A DNA stretch of 63,052 nt from Caulochytrium protostelioides (lineage: Eukaryota > Chytridiomycota > Caulochytriomycetes > Caulochytriales > Caulochytriaceae), in contig ML014219.1 of NCBI GenBank assembly GCA_003615045.1, forward strand, positions 1 through 63,052, written 5' to 3'. Below the pieces are notes generated by a model. It searched no databases, was not told where the DNA came from, and saw only the letters and a list, made by a program, of their open reading frames with translations. Both the position numbers and the translations under genes were made by a program. This document shows positions 32,478-44,145 of this stretch, piece after piece (the first letter of the stretch is position 1; every line of letters begins with the position of its first letter).

Positions 32478-32711
32478 AATGGAAGGCCTCTAACGGGACG
32501 CCACCAGGGATAAGGGTATCTCTGTCGTCCAGCGACGATCTCTCGCAGGGCGAGCAAGATCTGTGCGAAGGAGCAGGAAGGCTGCCACGCGCCCATGCTT
32601 CCCCCAATGCGACGCGGTGCGACATGATGAGAAACTGAGATAAAGCGCAGAAATTCGCGTGGAAGCCATTGGTTCGACAACCGTCGGTCCAAGACGGGTT
32701 TCCAGATTGGT

Positions 32712-34176
32712 TCAGACGCGACAGCGCCGCGTCTTCACATGACGAAAAAGCGCGTCCGAGCGGCTAAACGTGATACTGCAGTAGGGGCACACGTACCGTG
32801 CGCCGCTGTCATCGTGCGTCACGAGGTGGCGCTTGAGATCCTGGCGGCGGAGAAAGCTTTTACCGCAGCGCTTGCACGAGAAGGACCGGTCGTACGAGAG
32901 CGGGGTCGGGCCCCCCGGACTGCCCATGCCGAGGGGCGATGACATCAGTAGACGACTCAGCGCCGCCGTGTCGGTCCCACCCATGCCGTGCAAGTGACTG
33001 CGCGCGTGACTGCGGTATCCACACAGTTTGTGGAATAGCTTACCGCAGAAGCAGCGGAATCGAGGCTCGTGGGGGGCGGCCGTCTCAACGACCTGGACCT
33101 GGTTTACGCCAAGGCTGGGCGGTCCAGCAGCGCCACCGCCGATCCGAGCAACAGCGGGTGACAGCGCGCCGAGCGACGGCAATGCTGACGGGGTACCGCT
33201 GCCGTGGGCATGCGCCATGGCGTCAGAGCCAGGTCCCAAGTTTTCGGTGGCCGGTGCCGTCATGGGCGTCGCATTGGCATAGAGCAGATGAGATAACTCG
33301 GTGGCCGTCGCAGGTGTCCCCGGCCGCGAGTAGTCCAGCAGCGACGGCGGTGTCGGGTATGGACTCACCATGCTGGCTGACGACGCATGGACACTGCCTG
33401 GCGGCGCTGCACCGGCGGCATGCCCACCTCCACTCACGTTTCCGCTCGTACTGCCGCTTTCATGGCCGTGCCCATGTCCAGGTGGATGAACGTGAGACGG
33501 GCCGCAGCCGGGAGCGCTGGTGTCAAGGAACACTCGGGTGTTGACACCCACGAGACCTGAGCGATCATGGGTCATGGTCATGGATGCCGACACATCCTGC
33601 ATCATACCAGGGGCCCTCGCGTGGGCGGTTACCGTTGGATGTGGGCCCAGGAACGGCGAGCCGAGACGACTCATCAGGGGCATCCCGAGCGCATGCAAGG
33701 CGTAGTGGCCTTCGTGGGGTGCAAAGGGCTTTTGACCAGCAGGACCCATCGGCAGGTCTGACGCATGGGGCGAGCAGCCCGTCGCGGGTGCGCCTGGCGC
33801 CGCAGGGGGCGGGGATGGGCGGCGCAGGGCACCGGTTTCAAACGGAGAAGCAGGCTGCGGTGATATCCCCAGCACACCTGCCGGCGTCACGAATCCCAGA
33901 CCGGGACTCAATGGTTTCTGCGGAAGCGGTGCCGTGGGCGGCGAAATGGTGTTCCACGAGTGATAAGGGCGATCGGCCTCTTGATAGCCATCATACATCA
34001 TGCGCGGATGCTCGATGATGTGATCGAAGCGAGACCCGTCGTAACCTGCGAGAGACAAATCGGGCATCCGATGCATACTAGCCTGTGCAGCATCAAAAGT
34101 TTGTGCTGTGGCCGAGTCAAACTCTGTAGGGCCCGACGACTGAGCGTGACCGGCGATGCCAGCGATGGACAATTGA

Positions 34177-34233
<57 letters not shown>

Positions 34234-35900
34234 AGGACTTGATGTTCGGCGATCCGACGGGGAGAGAAGTGAAGAGATGGCTCGTCATGGTAGGAGGGTG
34301 GTACCGGAGGGTGTGGATGTCTAGGGGTCATGGTCGCTTGTGGGCGTACCAATGACTGCTGAGATGAGTGGTAGACGAGGGGCATGTCTGCCAAGGGCGG
34401 ATGTGACGACACGTCACCATAGACTAGCGACTCATGTTCCCTGAAGGTGGGATGCATCGCGCCGCACTCCCCACTTGACGCCATGGGTTTGAAGTTTGGC
34501 GGTAATGTCGATCCGCTGCTTGCATAGCCCTGGGATGAAACCTCCGTCGGATACAGCAACCGCGGCGGCCGTCGCTCTGAACCGGCATGCGCAACAGCAA
34601 CATCAGAGAGGAGAGGCATGTGGGGGCGGGGAGTATGCGAGGGATGATCCCGAAACGCGGTGAAGGCAGCATAAGCATAGGGCGCCGGTGTCCGCGGCAA
34701 CTGCCGGTCGGCCATGTCACCCACTACATCGGGAGAGTAGGGATGCTCTGTGGCGGGGCCCTCCGTCATCGGTGGCGCTGGCGTCGAAAGCCCGTGAGGT
34801 TCCAGATCCTCCGATCCCACAAGCGACGATATAGGCAATGGCATCAGCAACGTTGCAAGAGGTTCGAGCGGAACATGGTTCCGAGGAATCCACGGCGGCG
34901 AAGGCGAACCTTGATATGCCGCAAGCGGAGTGCCGTCCGTCTTTCCATCGACGCCGCCAGAACCGCTGGGGTTGGCATTGCCGTCATGGTCATTGCCGTC
35001 GTCATCGTCGTCACGGCGGCCGCAAACATCCTCATTGCCGACGTTGGTAGGCCCATGACATTCATCATAACGATGTAAGCCGTCGATCTCTTCGGCGCGG
35101 CGATGGATGCCGCCTCCAAGACCGCCAGTCAATGCGTCTTTATCGGGGCCCTCGCCGTCACGCCGGCGGTGTTCCCGTGATTGCATTAACGTGGCCGAGG
35201 AATCAGATGATCGCGTCTCGGTTTGACTTGATGCGATTAACGGCAGCGGCAATCCTATGCCAGAGCTGCCGCCGACATGCGAAGTTTGAAAGGCATGCGC
35301 ACACTGCTTCAGGATGGTTCGGGGATGCGGCGCCTGCATCGGCAGCGGCCATCTAATCTCGTTGCCAGCCGCGACAGCATGTGGTGTCGACATCACAGCG
35401 AAGTCATCCAGCGGCGGGGGGGACATCGCGCCGACATAGGTATTCGGCGGCGCACTCCCAATTAGCGGCGATGTAGCGGACGGCAGCAGCGCACCGCAGG
35501 AACCCGTCGGACGCGGGGACGGCGGGTCAGGGATGACACGGAGAGCGGCAGGTAAGACTGGCGGGGGTGTAGCAAACGGGTCGTACATGATGCTGGCGTC
35601 AGCCGTGGAAACCGGTATCCCCGGTGTCGAGATGGGCAGCGCCGGCGGCGGCGTCGGGACCAGCGATGGCGGTCCTTGCGGCGGCGGCGTGCACGATGGA
35701 TGGGGATCTTGGAGATGCCCGCCGCCCGCGGTGGATGGATCTGTCACCTTTCTTCCCGTCCGTGTAGGAACCAGGCTGCTCCTCGGAAGGCGATCATCCG
35801 TGATGTGATGTGCGGGCTCTGGGTAGGACGCGTATTGCATCGATGATGCTGAATCGCTGACGTGGAACAAGGCGCATGGCGTAACCGAGGCTTGCAACAT
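32712..35900 (-). CDS. C2H2 zinc-finger transcription factor, paralog 1
   Basis: A 1,062-residue nuclear regulator with all recognisable fingers at the C-terminus (about 943-1062). Finger 1 is atypical, with a CxC pair: CFCGKLFHKLCGYRSHARSH. After a linker comes CKRCGKSFLRRQDLKRHLVTH, then CPYCSITFSRSDALFRHV ending KTRRC, where Cys replaces the last His. The rest is Pro/Ser/Gly/His-rich and probably disordered, with a run of about 19 Gln encoded by CTG/TTG-type repeats read on the minus strand (34177-34233). The same three fingers, almost identical, end the next gene upstream, so the two are tandem paralogs. Targets cannot be inferred. The start at 35900 is the first Met of the frame. Confidence 0.85.
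34177..34233. repeat. TTGCTG repeat encoding polyglutamine
   Basis: About nine and a half TTGCTG units inside zinc-finger gene 1. On the coding strand these are alternating CAG/CAA codons, which encode Gln without a pure CAG tract. Confidence 0.9.
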
Positions 35901-36856
35901 CGTTGGTCCCTATTCAAATTCGGGCGCGCAGTCGCGATCATTAAATCGGGACGGGGAAGCGGGACAAGAAGGTCAAGTTAACGGGTGTCGTCAGGATGGT
36001 CGTGTCGGCCGTGATGGTCAAAACTCACACTGCGTCGAAGAGAGTAAGGTGATGCTCAACCGGAGTCATTAAGTCGCCGGAGCTAAGAGAGCGCACCATG
36101 GCTCTTCATCATGGAAAAGGCCCTGTACCGACATCGCAAAGGCAACCGACATCTAAAAGGCTATTCAACATCCCCAGACGTGGCAGACAACGTCTTGTAC
36201 ATATCCACTGCGTGCTGCCACTCCTTGTCTTCTTACTCGTCTGGCGGAACATCGGACCATGCCGGAAACGAGGGAGGCGGAAAATGCGATGAGACGTGCG
36301 GCGGCCGACTATTTCTCTAGGGTCTTTTTCTCCGCGTGGTGCCACGGTCACATCTGATAGCCACCGGCTGACGGTCGAGAGAGAAAAAAAAAACAGACAA
36401 AGAAAATCATAGAAATATGTGCAGTTGGTCGAATCATCAAGCGCGGATTGGTCTTGTGGCCGTCGCCGCGGTCGACAGCTCTCCTGTCTCAATCACCCCG
36501 ATCGAGCTTGACTTTGACAGCCGTATTCGCTCCACATCAGGGAGGGGATCCATGAGGCCGTCCTCACTCTCGCGATCGTCCAGTTGCTCTTGCATCGTGC
36601 TCAACGCATGATGCTGTCTTCCAGTGCCAGAGCCCGTGGTTTGCGCGGCTGGTCAGCGGATAAGCATGTACTTGACAGCGACAAGACATCTGACGGCAGG
36701 GCGTCGGCCTCACGTGGGCCTGCTCGCCGGGAACGCATGGTTGATCAAGGGGCGGTTGTCTTTTGGTGCCTCCTGATATGTCATGCCGACCTCGGCGCAG
36801 GGGGCGCCTCCTGATGACAGCATTTTCAACCTGGTGAGGGCGTGACTATCTCCTTT
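35901..36856. other. intergenic between the two zinc-finger genes
   Basis: The upstream region of zinc-finger gene 1. It contains an A-run near 36387-36396 and no supported gene. The TnpB/Fanzor remnant B begins at its end. Confidence 0.4.
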
Positions 36857-37052
36857 CGACGCTGCCTGGCCTCACGGGTCAGCTCTGTGCCGCATCCCCC
36901 GGCAAGCCCCCTGAAGCTCGTGGCCGGCAAGCTCATCCGACGATGAACCGAATCATCGCTCCTGCCGCCGTGCGGGACCCCCAGGTGCTCCATGGAGGGG
37001 ATGGCCTGCGCGTTTGGACGTCTCCTATATACAGGAGATTCGTTGAAAAAAA
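36857..37052 (+). mobile_element. TnpB/Fanzor-family remnant B
   Basis: Starts at CGACGCTGCCTGGCC, the RRCLA codons just past the RuvC-III core, so the catalytic motif itself is lost. A short deletion removes part of the VRPAALCR codons. The end GKLIRR and its TGA stop are kept. The post-stop region matches copy A: GAACCGAAT, GGGACCCCCAGG, GATGGCCTGCG, GGACGTCTCCTATATAC, a CTCCT/AGGAG hairpin and GTTGAAAAAAAT. It lies about 175 bp beyond the end of zinc-finger gene 2 on the opposite strand, mirroring copy A beside gene 1. Confidence 0.7.
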
Positions 37053-37227
37053 TCAGCGGCAGACTGAGATATATGAACGCTGAAAACCAGAAAATAGTAA
37101 TAAAACAAAAGAAAAACAAAAAAAAAAAACAGGGACAAAACGAGACTATAAAAGAAGGAATCAAGAATCAGAGAAGGAGTCAAGTACGGTATAAGGACAT
37201 ACGACTATCCATAGAAGCGCATGTGAT

Positions 37228-39708
37228 CTAGCCCATTCGACAGCGACGAGTTTTGACGTGCCGGAAGAGTGCGTCAGACCGACTAAACATGACGCTGCAG
37301 TAAGGGCATATGTACCGTGCCCCGGACGCGTCATGGGTAGCGATGTGGCGTTTCAGATCCTGACGACGCAAGAAACTCTTGCCGCAGCGATGGCAGGGCA
37401 ATGAAGGCGTTACATTGGCGGTGCCGTGGTGGCTGTGGGCGTTCTCGGCACTGGTCAACGCCCCCACGCCGTGCTGGCCACTATGGCTGCGAGCATGGCT
37501 ACGATACCCGCAAAGCTTGTGAAACTGCTTACCACAGAAACAGCGGAATCGGGGCTCGTGGGGAGCAGCCGTCAGTACAATATGCACATCGGGCGCCGCG
37601 GCGTGGACGCCATGGTGCCCTGTGGCAGGTGCTGATAGCGATGCTGAAGACGATGACGCCGACGAAGGCGCGGTTCCGTATGTAGCCATAGGCAGTGATA
37701 AAGCTGTGGTGTTGGTCGTATTCACGCTACCACTCACTTGACCACCTGCCGCGGCCGCGTTGTTTGCAGGCCCTGGCGAAGGCGTTGGATAATAAGGGAC
37801 TTGGCCGGCATTTGCAGCTCCCTGAAATGAGCGATAAGATGTGGAATGGGCGTTGTTGAGATTCGCAACTGTGTGGCTCATACTTGAGGGGTTCAGAGAG
37901 CCACCACTCGACCCAGTTCCCGGTGCACCGCTGATGCCGTTGTTGTCATTGTGAAGAAGATAGCCGGGCGCTGCATTGCCATCGCTATTACCGCTGCCAC
38001 GCTGCGAGGAGTAGGGGGTATACCTAGAAGTTTCGTAGGAAGAGGCGCCGGGCATTTTCATGGCCATGCCCATGGCCACATTCGTCATGCTGTTCATATC
38101 CATTGTGCCCACTGGAGGAGGTGCTAGGTCACTAAGCGGGATGTCTAAAGCGAGTGGCAACGGTGGAAGTCCGGCCAGACCGTGCCCAGTCGTGTACGAT
38201 GTCGGTTCTTGCCCCTTTGTGGTGACAGTAGGAGCAGGTGGGGCAGGCGGGATACCATACGTCGGCACGGTCCCATTGTTAACAGAAGATGCGAGCGAAG
38301 GAACGCTAATTGGCGCATCTGCCGGCAATGTCGTCGCAAGTATTGGCGTCGTTGCCATGCTTGATGGCCCAGTCCTCGCCTTAGCATCAAAGTTTGATTG
38401 AGCGCCACTGGCGTCAGGCGCACTGTCTAGCAAGCCATTCGGATAGGCCCTTGGGTAAGATGCATGACTGGTATGATAGGACTTCGAGGGTAGTGCGACG
38501 CGGGGCTGAGAGTGGGGATGAGGCAGCGGAGCTGCCACGCCAGGGGTGTCATGATATGGAGCAGTAGATGCCCCATCATTTGAGTTCATGCTGTTCTGCA
38601 CGTGGTCGCGGGAATGAAGATGCGGATGACCGGTACCATTGATGGCTGAATTAAAGGGGAGTGGTGGCATCGACATGAGGTAGGGCATCTTCGCAGTTAA
38701 AGGCGCCGAGACATTTGGCGTCATAACATGCATCGCTGATGATGCCGTAACGGCGTTCCCAGAGGTGGTGGCAGAGGTTTTAGCAGCCGTGCTGGATCCC
38801 ATCTCCGTCGAGGCCGCCCAAATGGGTGGTGGCTGAGGTTTAAAAAGATCGACAGGCTCAAAGACGGCTGCCGCAGCGGGCGCGGCGCCGTGACTGTTCT
38901 GCGGCGACGGATAGGGATACGCGTACGCATAAGGATTTGAGTATGGCATGACCGGGACGGCCCCGTATGACGAATAGGCGACCTGTGCGGGAAGCGTCGT
39001 CGCTAGCGTGTCTTCGCGCTTTGGCGTGATGGAAGACGCCGCGACCATCGACAACGCCAGGCCAGCTGGGTTGGATCGCAGATTCTCCTGCTGCGACTCT
39101 ATACGTGACGGGTGCCCGTGGAGGTGGATGTTTTCCTCGGCCGACTGGTTCCGCGAACGCCGTGGCGTAAGCAGCGCCATCTCATCATTCAGCCCCATCG
39201 GGTGGTTTGAGTCAGGTGGTGAAATGGTCGGTGGCGGGGTCGGGTGATCCGGGCCGTGCGGTTTAGCATGAACGGACGCCGTGACGCTCCCATGGTTGAT
39301 CGCTGAACTTTCCACTTCACTGCTGACTGGCGCGGCGGACGCTGAAGCCGGCGCCGATGTTGACGACGCTAAGTAATCACGCCACTGCGCAGAAGGGGCC
39401 GAGGGGAGCATGTGCGGATATGTTTCGTGCCGCTGGTAATGCTGGCGCTGGTCTTCACTGTAATTATAGGGACTCAGCTTCTTGACATTCATCGCGACTT
39501 GAGGGCCGGAGAGGGACATGTTGCTCGGCGGCGCTTGAGAATGTTGTGGCTGCTGTTGCTGTTGCTGCTGCGTCGACCGGCCATACGAGGCGATATGGCT
39601 ATATTCCTGGCTGGACGGATATACGTGGGTTCCGTTCATGGGTTGAGAAGGCGTTGGATTGTGAATCACGACTCCGGCGCCAGCGCTCCATGGCGGTGTA
39701 TCACACAT
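37228..39708 (-). CDS. C2H2 zinc-finger transcription factor, paralog 2
   Basis: The tandem paralog of the preceding zinc-finger gene, same strand. C-terminal fingers are CFCGKQFHKLCGYRSHARSH, then CHRCGKSFLRRQDLKRHIATH, then CPYCSVMFSRSDALFRHV ending KTRRC, again with CxC in finger 1 and a terminal Cys in finger 3. The phrase ending in AAPHEPRFRCFCGK is shared before the fingers. The rest differs strongly from paralog 1, so only the DNA-binding end is under constraint. The body is Ser/Pro/Gly/Asn-rich with a short Gln run (QQQQQQQPQ). Its base composition is visibly less GC-rich than that of the genes left of 32 kb. The frame is open from 39993, but I place the start at 39708 (MCDTPPWSAG); the upstream Cys/Arg/Leu-rich stretch looks like UTR. 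Confidence 0.82.
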   Translation of the reverse strand: MCDTPPWSAGAGVVIHNPTPSQPMNGTHVYPSSQEYSHIASYGRSTQQQQQQQPQHSQAPPSNMSLSGPQVAMNVKKLSPYNYSEDQRQHYQRHETYPHMLPSAPSAQWRDYLASSTSAPASASAAPVSSEVESSAINHGSVTASVHAKPHGPDHPTPPPTISPPDSNHPMGLNDEMALLTPRRSRNQSAEENIHLHGHPSRIESQQENLRSNPAGLALSMVAASSITPKREDTLATTLPAQVAYSSYGAVPVMPYSNPYAYAYPYPSPQNSHGAAPAAAAVFEPVDLFKPQPPPIWAASTEMGSSTAAKTSATTSGNAVTASSAMHVMTPNVSAPLTAKMPYLMSMPPLPFNSAINGTGHPHLHSRDHVQNSMNSNDGASTAPYHDTPGVAAPLPHPHSQPRVALPSKSYHTSHASYPRAYPNGLLDSAPDASGAQSNFDAKARTGPSSMATTPILATTLPADAPISVPSLASSVNNGTVPTYGIPPAPPAPTVTTKGQEPTSYTTGHGLAGLPPLPLALDIPLSDLAPPPVGTMDMNSMTNVAMGMAMKMPGASSYETSRYTPYSSQRGSGNSDGNAAPGYLLHNDNNGISGAPGTGSSGGSLNPSSMSHTVANLNNAHSTSYRSFQGAANAGQVPYYPTPSPGPANNAAAAGGQVSGSVNTTNTTALSLPMATYGTAPSSASSSSASLSAPATGHHGVHAAAPDVHIVLTAAPHEPRFRCFCGKQFHKLCGYRSHARSHSGQHGVGALTSAENAHSHHGTANVTPSLPCHRCGKSFLRRQDLKRHIATHDASGARYICPYCSVMFSRSDALFRHVKTRRCRMG

Positions 39709-42700
39709 GATGGTCAACGGCTGAATTGCCAAAATGAATTCGCTGTGTGCTTGCTTGTTCAGACTGTAGCCGAACTGAACGGGCAGTTCGCAATCGCAGG
39801 CACGCGACGAGGGCAACACAGGCTCAGACCAATTGGAAGGCCGCCTGCGAATAGTTGGATGGCCACAGTTGGAGGAAAGAAGTACTGGCAACGGGTAAAT
39901 CGAAGCGATGTCGTACTGTCGAGATGAACAGAGGCAAGAACGAGTGTACAACGGTCGAATTAGGCGGATTAGGCTCGACCTACACGACCACACTGCCAGG
40001 AAAAGTCGTCACACAAAATTGCGGCGTGTCAAGCCAAAATCGTTACATGCTTCGGAAATGACGTGATATTTAGTGCCGAAACATCACCGTGAGACTCCTG
40101 GAACAGGATATGCGTATCGGTGAACAAAAAAGGCCTTTTCGTTCACAGATCAAGCTTAAGCGGTCAGGAATGCTTCTTCGACGAAAAACAAAACAGTTGC
40201 ACTCGAGTCGTATGTTATAAACAATCGTTGGTATCCACTTCGGATTATGCAACCCTCAAATGTTGACAACCTCAGGGCTGCTGTATGCCATGATTTAGTT
40301 GTAGAAAAGCAGCGACGCCTCGCGTACCGCGGTGTGACGACGGAGGCGCACGTACAAGTCAACAGACTCAACGGCTGGTTATCACTTCAGGTGAACTTTG
40401 CAACCGGGGCCACAAATAGGCTCACGGGTATGCAAGAGAGCAATGCGCAGGTATAAACGATGTCGTGCGGTGAGAACGAAGAGGGAGGGGCAATCTCTTA
40501 AGCCAGTATGAACTGATAGATTCAGCTGTTCGATGCAAATGATATCGCATTTCGTTTCAAATGAGCTAAAACGAGGCTCTCATTAGTTCAAGAAGGCATG
40601 CCTGTATCCGTTTCGATATCGAAGCGCGCTATTAAAAAAAAAGTCCGTCGACGATCTCGTCACCTCCGTGAATTGACGTCCATTGCGTTGACCGCGACAT
40701 CGCTGGGCTCATCGTTTTTTCGCGCTCCCGCCATGTCATGGCATGCATGGCCATGTGATGCCATGCTGCTGCCATGATCATTCGGCTTCCACGACGAGCA
40801 CGGGCCGAATCATCCACAGCTGCCGCCGCGGCCTTTTCGTTCGGTACGGCAGAGCACACAACACCGCATGCACCATCACATCATCGTCTCGCGAGGTCGG
40901 ACTCAGCAACATACTCCAGGTGTGCGGGGACCCTGAACAGCTGCCGGCATATTTCATCATCGACATCATTTCGGATGGGCACCTGCCTTCACGTTGGACC
41001 TCCGGCATCTACAACCTGATGCGTCGCTCCCGTCGGCCGAGGGCGGTTCGCCCCTCCCTGCCCCTTCCGGCTCCGTCCGAAGTCGCTGCGTCGCCTGCAT
41101 GCTCAATTCGCATCATCTTCCACGCCGCTGTGGTGCCGCCTCAACCCCTCCTGCTTGGGCATGAACCGCAGCCGCCACAGGGCATGTCAGCGCAGGCCTG
41201 ACTCCTGGACATTTCGCCCTGCGCCTAGCGTGCAAACGACGTCCATTGCAGAGACCGGTGGGGCAGGAAAGCGGTCGCGGGCACGATGCACGATGCAAGA
41301 CGCCTCAGCGGGCGGCGGGCGAGATGGTGACTCGATCCGACGGCCGACGTCGCTGCGGCTGCGGAGTTTCAAAGGAGCAGGTGATAAGCGATGGTCCGGG
41401 CGCTGGTGATGCGACCGCCCTCGAGTGATGGTACCGCCATCCACCGGCTGCGACGGGACACCGGACGAAGACGGGCCCGTTGCGTTGAATCTCTCCGGGG
41501 GCTTAGCGTGGCGCCGGTATGTTGCCATCGGCCATCGCCCGATACGACGCCGTAGCTGACGGCACATGATGCCTTCGAGCACGGCTTGTCGGCGTGTTGT
41601 TATTCTTCCATCGCTCTGTCTGTGCGAAAAAAGGAAAAAAAGGAGCAGAAAAAAAAAACAATAAACAAGCACGCCGAGATGCGAGCCGAGCGGTCCGGCC
41701 GCCCCGCCCCGATACCGGCGACCTCGGAGCGCCCTGCGTTCGACCCCCCCACGCAGGACAACATAGCCCCGCTTTTGCGTGTTGGGCCACCATCTCTGGG
41801 CTTGGTCACGATGGCTCGCATGCTCGACGTCGGGGGTTGCTCGGTACGGGCGACTGTCACGCGGAACCGAGGACCAAACCGTCAGAAACGCGTCGCCGCA
41901 TGTCCAGGCGCCGGTGTTGATTGCTTCCATTTGGCACAAAAGTGCGTCATCAACCCTTTCTTGCCGCGTCGAAGGGCGTCGCGCGGAATCGTGCCGTGTC
42001 GAGCGTTGTCGTGTCATGGTTGTGTCGTGAACGCAAGACCAAGTTCCGTCATCACGAAGCATCCTCGACGCCATTCCAAATGACGACAGCAATCACGTTC
42101 GTGATCGCGCCGCCGACGCAGGGAGCATGCGATGGGCGACGCGCATCCTTCACCCTCCCACCTTCGCTCGTCGAGTGGCAACGCATCGCATCGCACCGCA
42201 TCACCGCAAAGGAGAACGAGGGGTCTGGTCAGACGGGCGTCCGTCCGTGAAGTGCGCATGGCTTCGTCGCTTCCGACACATCGCCATCGTGTGCGGGGCA
42301 GGAGGTGGCGGGGGAGCTTAGGCTCCGGGTCGTCCGGCGAAACGCGACGTCTTCGGGTCGCCCGGCCTGTTGCAACACAAAATCATCTTTCTTGAAGAGG
42401 GGAGCGTCGGGGGCTGGCGCAGGCCGCTGCCGTCATCGGCCGGCGCGGACGAGCGGCGTGAGGTCGCGGCGGCAGGGACCGGGGCCACGGATTGCGGAAA
42501 GCTGGAGGAAGACTGGGGGGCTCGCTGGAGTAACAACGTCCCGATCGACCCGCAGCGCAGCTGGGGGCTCCACCGGATCCGCAAATGGGCGATGCCTTGG
42601 GTCTCAGAAGTCCTGGAGCGGATGATAGCTGCGCACCTCCGCGTGTTGGGCCTGGAGGCGGATCAAAAGGCTTGGCTACAGCTGGCTAGACACCATCAAC

Positions 42701-43173
42701 GTGGTGCCGGTGGCCTCCAACATGGCCGCCTTCGTGGCCCTGGCCGCGAAGTGGTAGGCAGCCATCCTGGCAATCAGCGAACTGCAGGTCAAGTAACACG
42801 AGTTCACCCACACCGTGGAAAGCGACGGCACCAGCGTGACCGTGCACTTCTTGCGCAACAAGGCTGTCGAAGACGTGCCCATCATGGCATCCTCCGAGAC
42901 AAAGCGCCCCTTGGGAGGCCGCTTAGACGGCATTCGGCTTCTCGAGGCAATCCACCGTGCAATCGATCTACGGTAACAACCGTCTGCTCGTCAACGCAGT
43001 TGCTGGAGAATTGCCCCCTTCCTGTTCGATCAACGAGTTTGGTTCGAATGATATATACAAAATGGTACAAAGAATGGGATGGCCATCCCCTAAGAGAGCG
43101 TAGCAAGAACATGGACATACACGTGGCTATGGGCACATAAGGATTGCAATCATGCCGAAGGGAATCGAACGAA
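39709..43173. other. 3.5 kb interval without a supported intact gene
   Basis: It includes the zinc-finger gene 2 promoter, a less GC-rich stretch at 40000-40650, a cluster of ATG/CATG-rich sequence near 40735-40775, an A-run near 41650 and a possible decayed gene at 42500-42976. Open frames of up to 300 codons here show no domain. Confidence 0.4.
42500..42976 (+). pseudogene. possible decayed protein-coding segment of unknown family
   Basis: Two consecutive plus-strand frames look protein-like rather than GC noise. The first is GLHRIRKWAMPWVSEVLE followed by RMIAAHLRVLGLEADQK. After a frame change comes WLDTINVVPVASNMAAFVAL, HEFTHTVESDGTSVTVHFLR and RPLGGRLDGIRLLEAIHRAI. The second frame is interrupted by two stops. 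The HEFTH string could suggest a metalloprotease motif, but the surroundings do not support that. I do not recognise the family. Confidence 0.3.
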
Positions 43174-44145
43174 TCAGTAGCTCTGCTGAGTGGAACTGGT
43201 GCATTTCGTTCCGCTCCGGGTCCTGCGGTGAATGGACTTGGTCGACGTCACCGTCATGGGATACGCTGTACTCCCATACACAGAGCTGACTGGCGCCGGC
43301 CCATCAAGCACCGGCGACGTTGAAGAACTTGCGACCGCTGGGGCCGCACTTGTGCTCACAGGAGGATTTGCCGGCGGCGACGCGTTGGAATCAACCGTGC
43401 TCGCGGCGACCAGAGATCCGGTGGATGGGGCGACGCTGGAATAACTCACGATGGTTGCGGGAGGCGGCTGTTCTGCCGCCGACGACGATGTGGCACCACC
43501 GTCGGAACCAGGAACACGAGCAGCACCAGCACCAGTAGCTCCAGCGCCGGGGCCCTTGTCGGCGAGCGTACCGTCCCTGTAGCGAAGCCCCGGTACACGC
43601 GGTGACGTATCAGCGGTCTGCAGCAAGCTGTTGCTCTTACCCTCCGTACATTCTTCCGCGTTGCCCTGGCATATGTTAAAGCAGTATGAGGCGTCGACGA
43701 GCTTAAAATCGCATTTCTGGGGATCGAGGACGTTCTGGCCAGGGAAAAGTTCTTGGTATGCGGTCTGGCCGATGTCAAGACCTTCAGCTCCTTTTCTATC
43801 CACGGCAAGAATGTAGACGGTGGGGCCGGCGGGTTGACCGTTGGCTGCTTGGCCGGTGACCGCATAGCACAGATTACATTGCTCTCCACCCCCACCGTTG
43901 ATGGCCATGATATAGCCAACCTCAAGCCGAGAGTAACGCTGGCCGCAGGAAGGGGGACTGTTATCATAGCTGGGGTTGTTCTTCTGATCTTCGACATAGT
44001 TATGCATCGTGCACAGCACGCCTGCACCGTCGGCATACACGTTAGGAAGTGAAGCAAAGAGGGCCAGCGCCGATACGGCTAAGCCCCAGAAGCCAGCCCT
44101 CGGGCTGGTCTGAGAGCCCGATGACGGCTGTGACATGGACCACAT
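43174..44145 (-). CDS. secreted double-psi beta-barrel (expansin/RlpA-like) protein
   Basis: A predicted extracellular or cell-wall protein. The N-terminus has a short polar start, then a hydrophobic signal segment (GFWGLAVSALALFASLPNV) with likely cleavage after YADG. The DPBB domain spans about residues 55-165: CGQRYSRLEVGYIMAING, then QCNLCYAV, then VYILAVDRKGAEGLDIG with the barrel Asp, YQELFPGQNVLDPQKCDF and CFNIC. Eight or more cysteines suggest disulphides. Fungal relatives are barwin/expansin-like wall-loosening or cerato-type proteins, and enzyme activity is not implied. The C-terminal 130 residues are Ser/Ala/Pro/Thr-rich, like an O-glycosylated stalk, and end in basic residues with no GPI signal. 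The length of 323 is normal for stalked forms. The second Met (MSQPSS) is an alternative start. Confidence 0.82.
   Translation of the reverse strand: MWSMSQPSSGSQTSPRAGFWGLAVSALALFASLPNVYADGAGVLCTMHNYVEDQKNNPSYDNSPPSCGQRYSRLEVGYIMAINGGGGEQCNLCYAVTGQAANGQPAGPTVYILAVDRKGAEGLDIGQTAYQELFPGQNVLDPQKCDFKLVDASYCFNICQGNAEECTEGKSNSLLQTADTSPRVPGLRYRDGTLADKGPGAGATGAGAARVPGSDGGATSSSAAEQPPPATIVSYSSVAPSTGSLVAASTVDSNASPPANPPVSTSAAPAVASSSTSPVLDGPAPVSSVYGSTAYPMTVTSTKSIHRRTRSGTKCTSSTQQSY

Noticed and set aside
41187-42092. 301-codon minus frame
   Set aside because: Runs through an A/T homopolymer region and shows no domain.
42800-42830. HEFTH as a zinc metalloprotease active site
   Set aside because: No supporting third ligand or domain context, and a stop codon directly precedes it.
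43150-43175. T-loop-like GTTCGATTCCC on the minus strand as a tRNA
   Set aside because: The flanking bases do not form a T stem or acceptor stem, and no A or B box arrangement fits.
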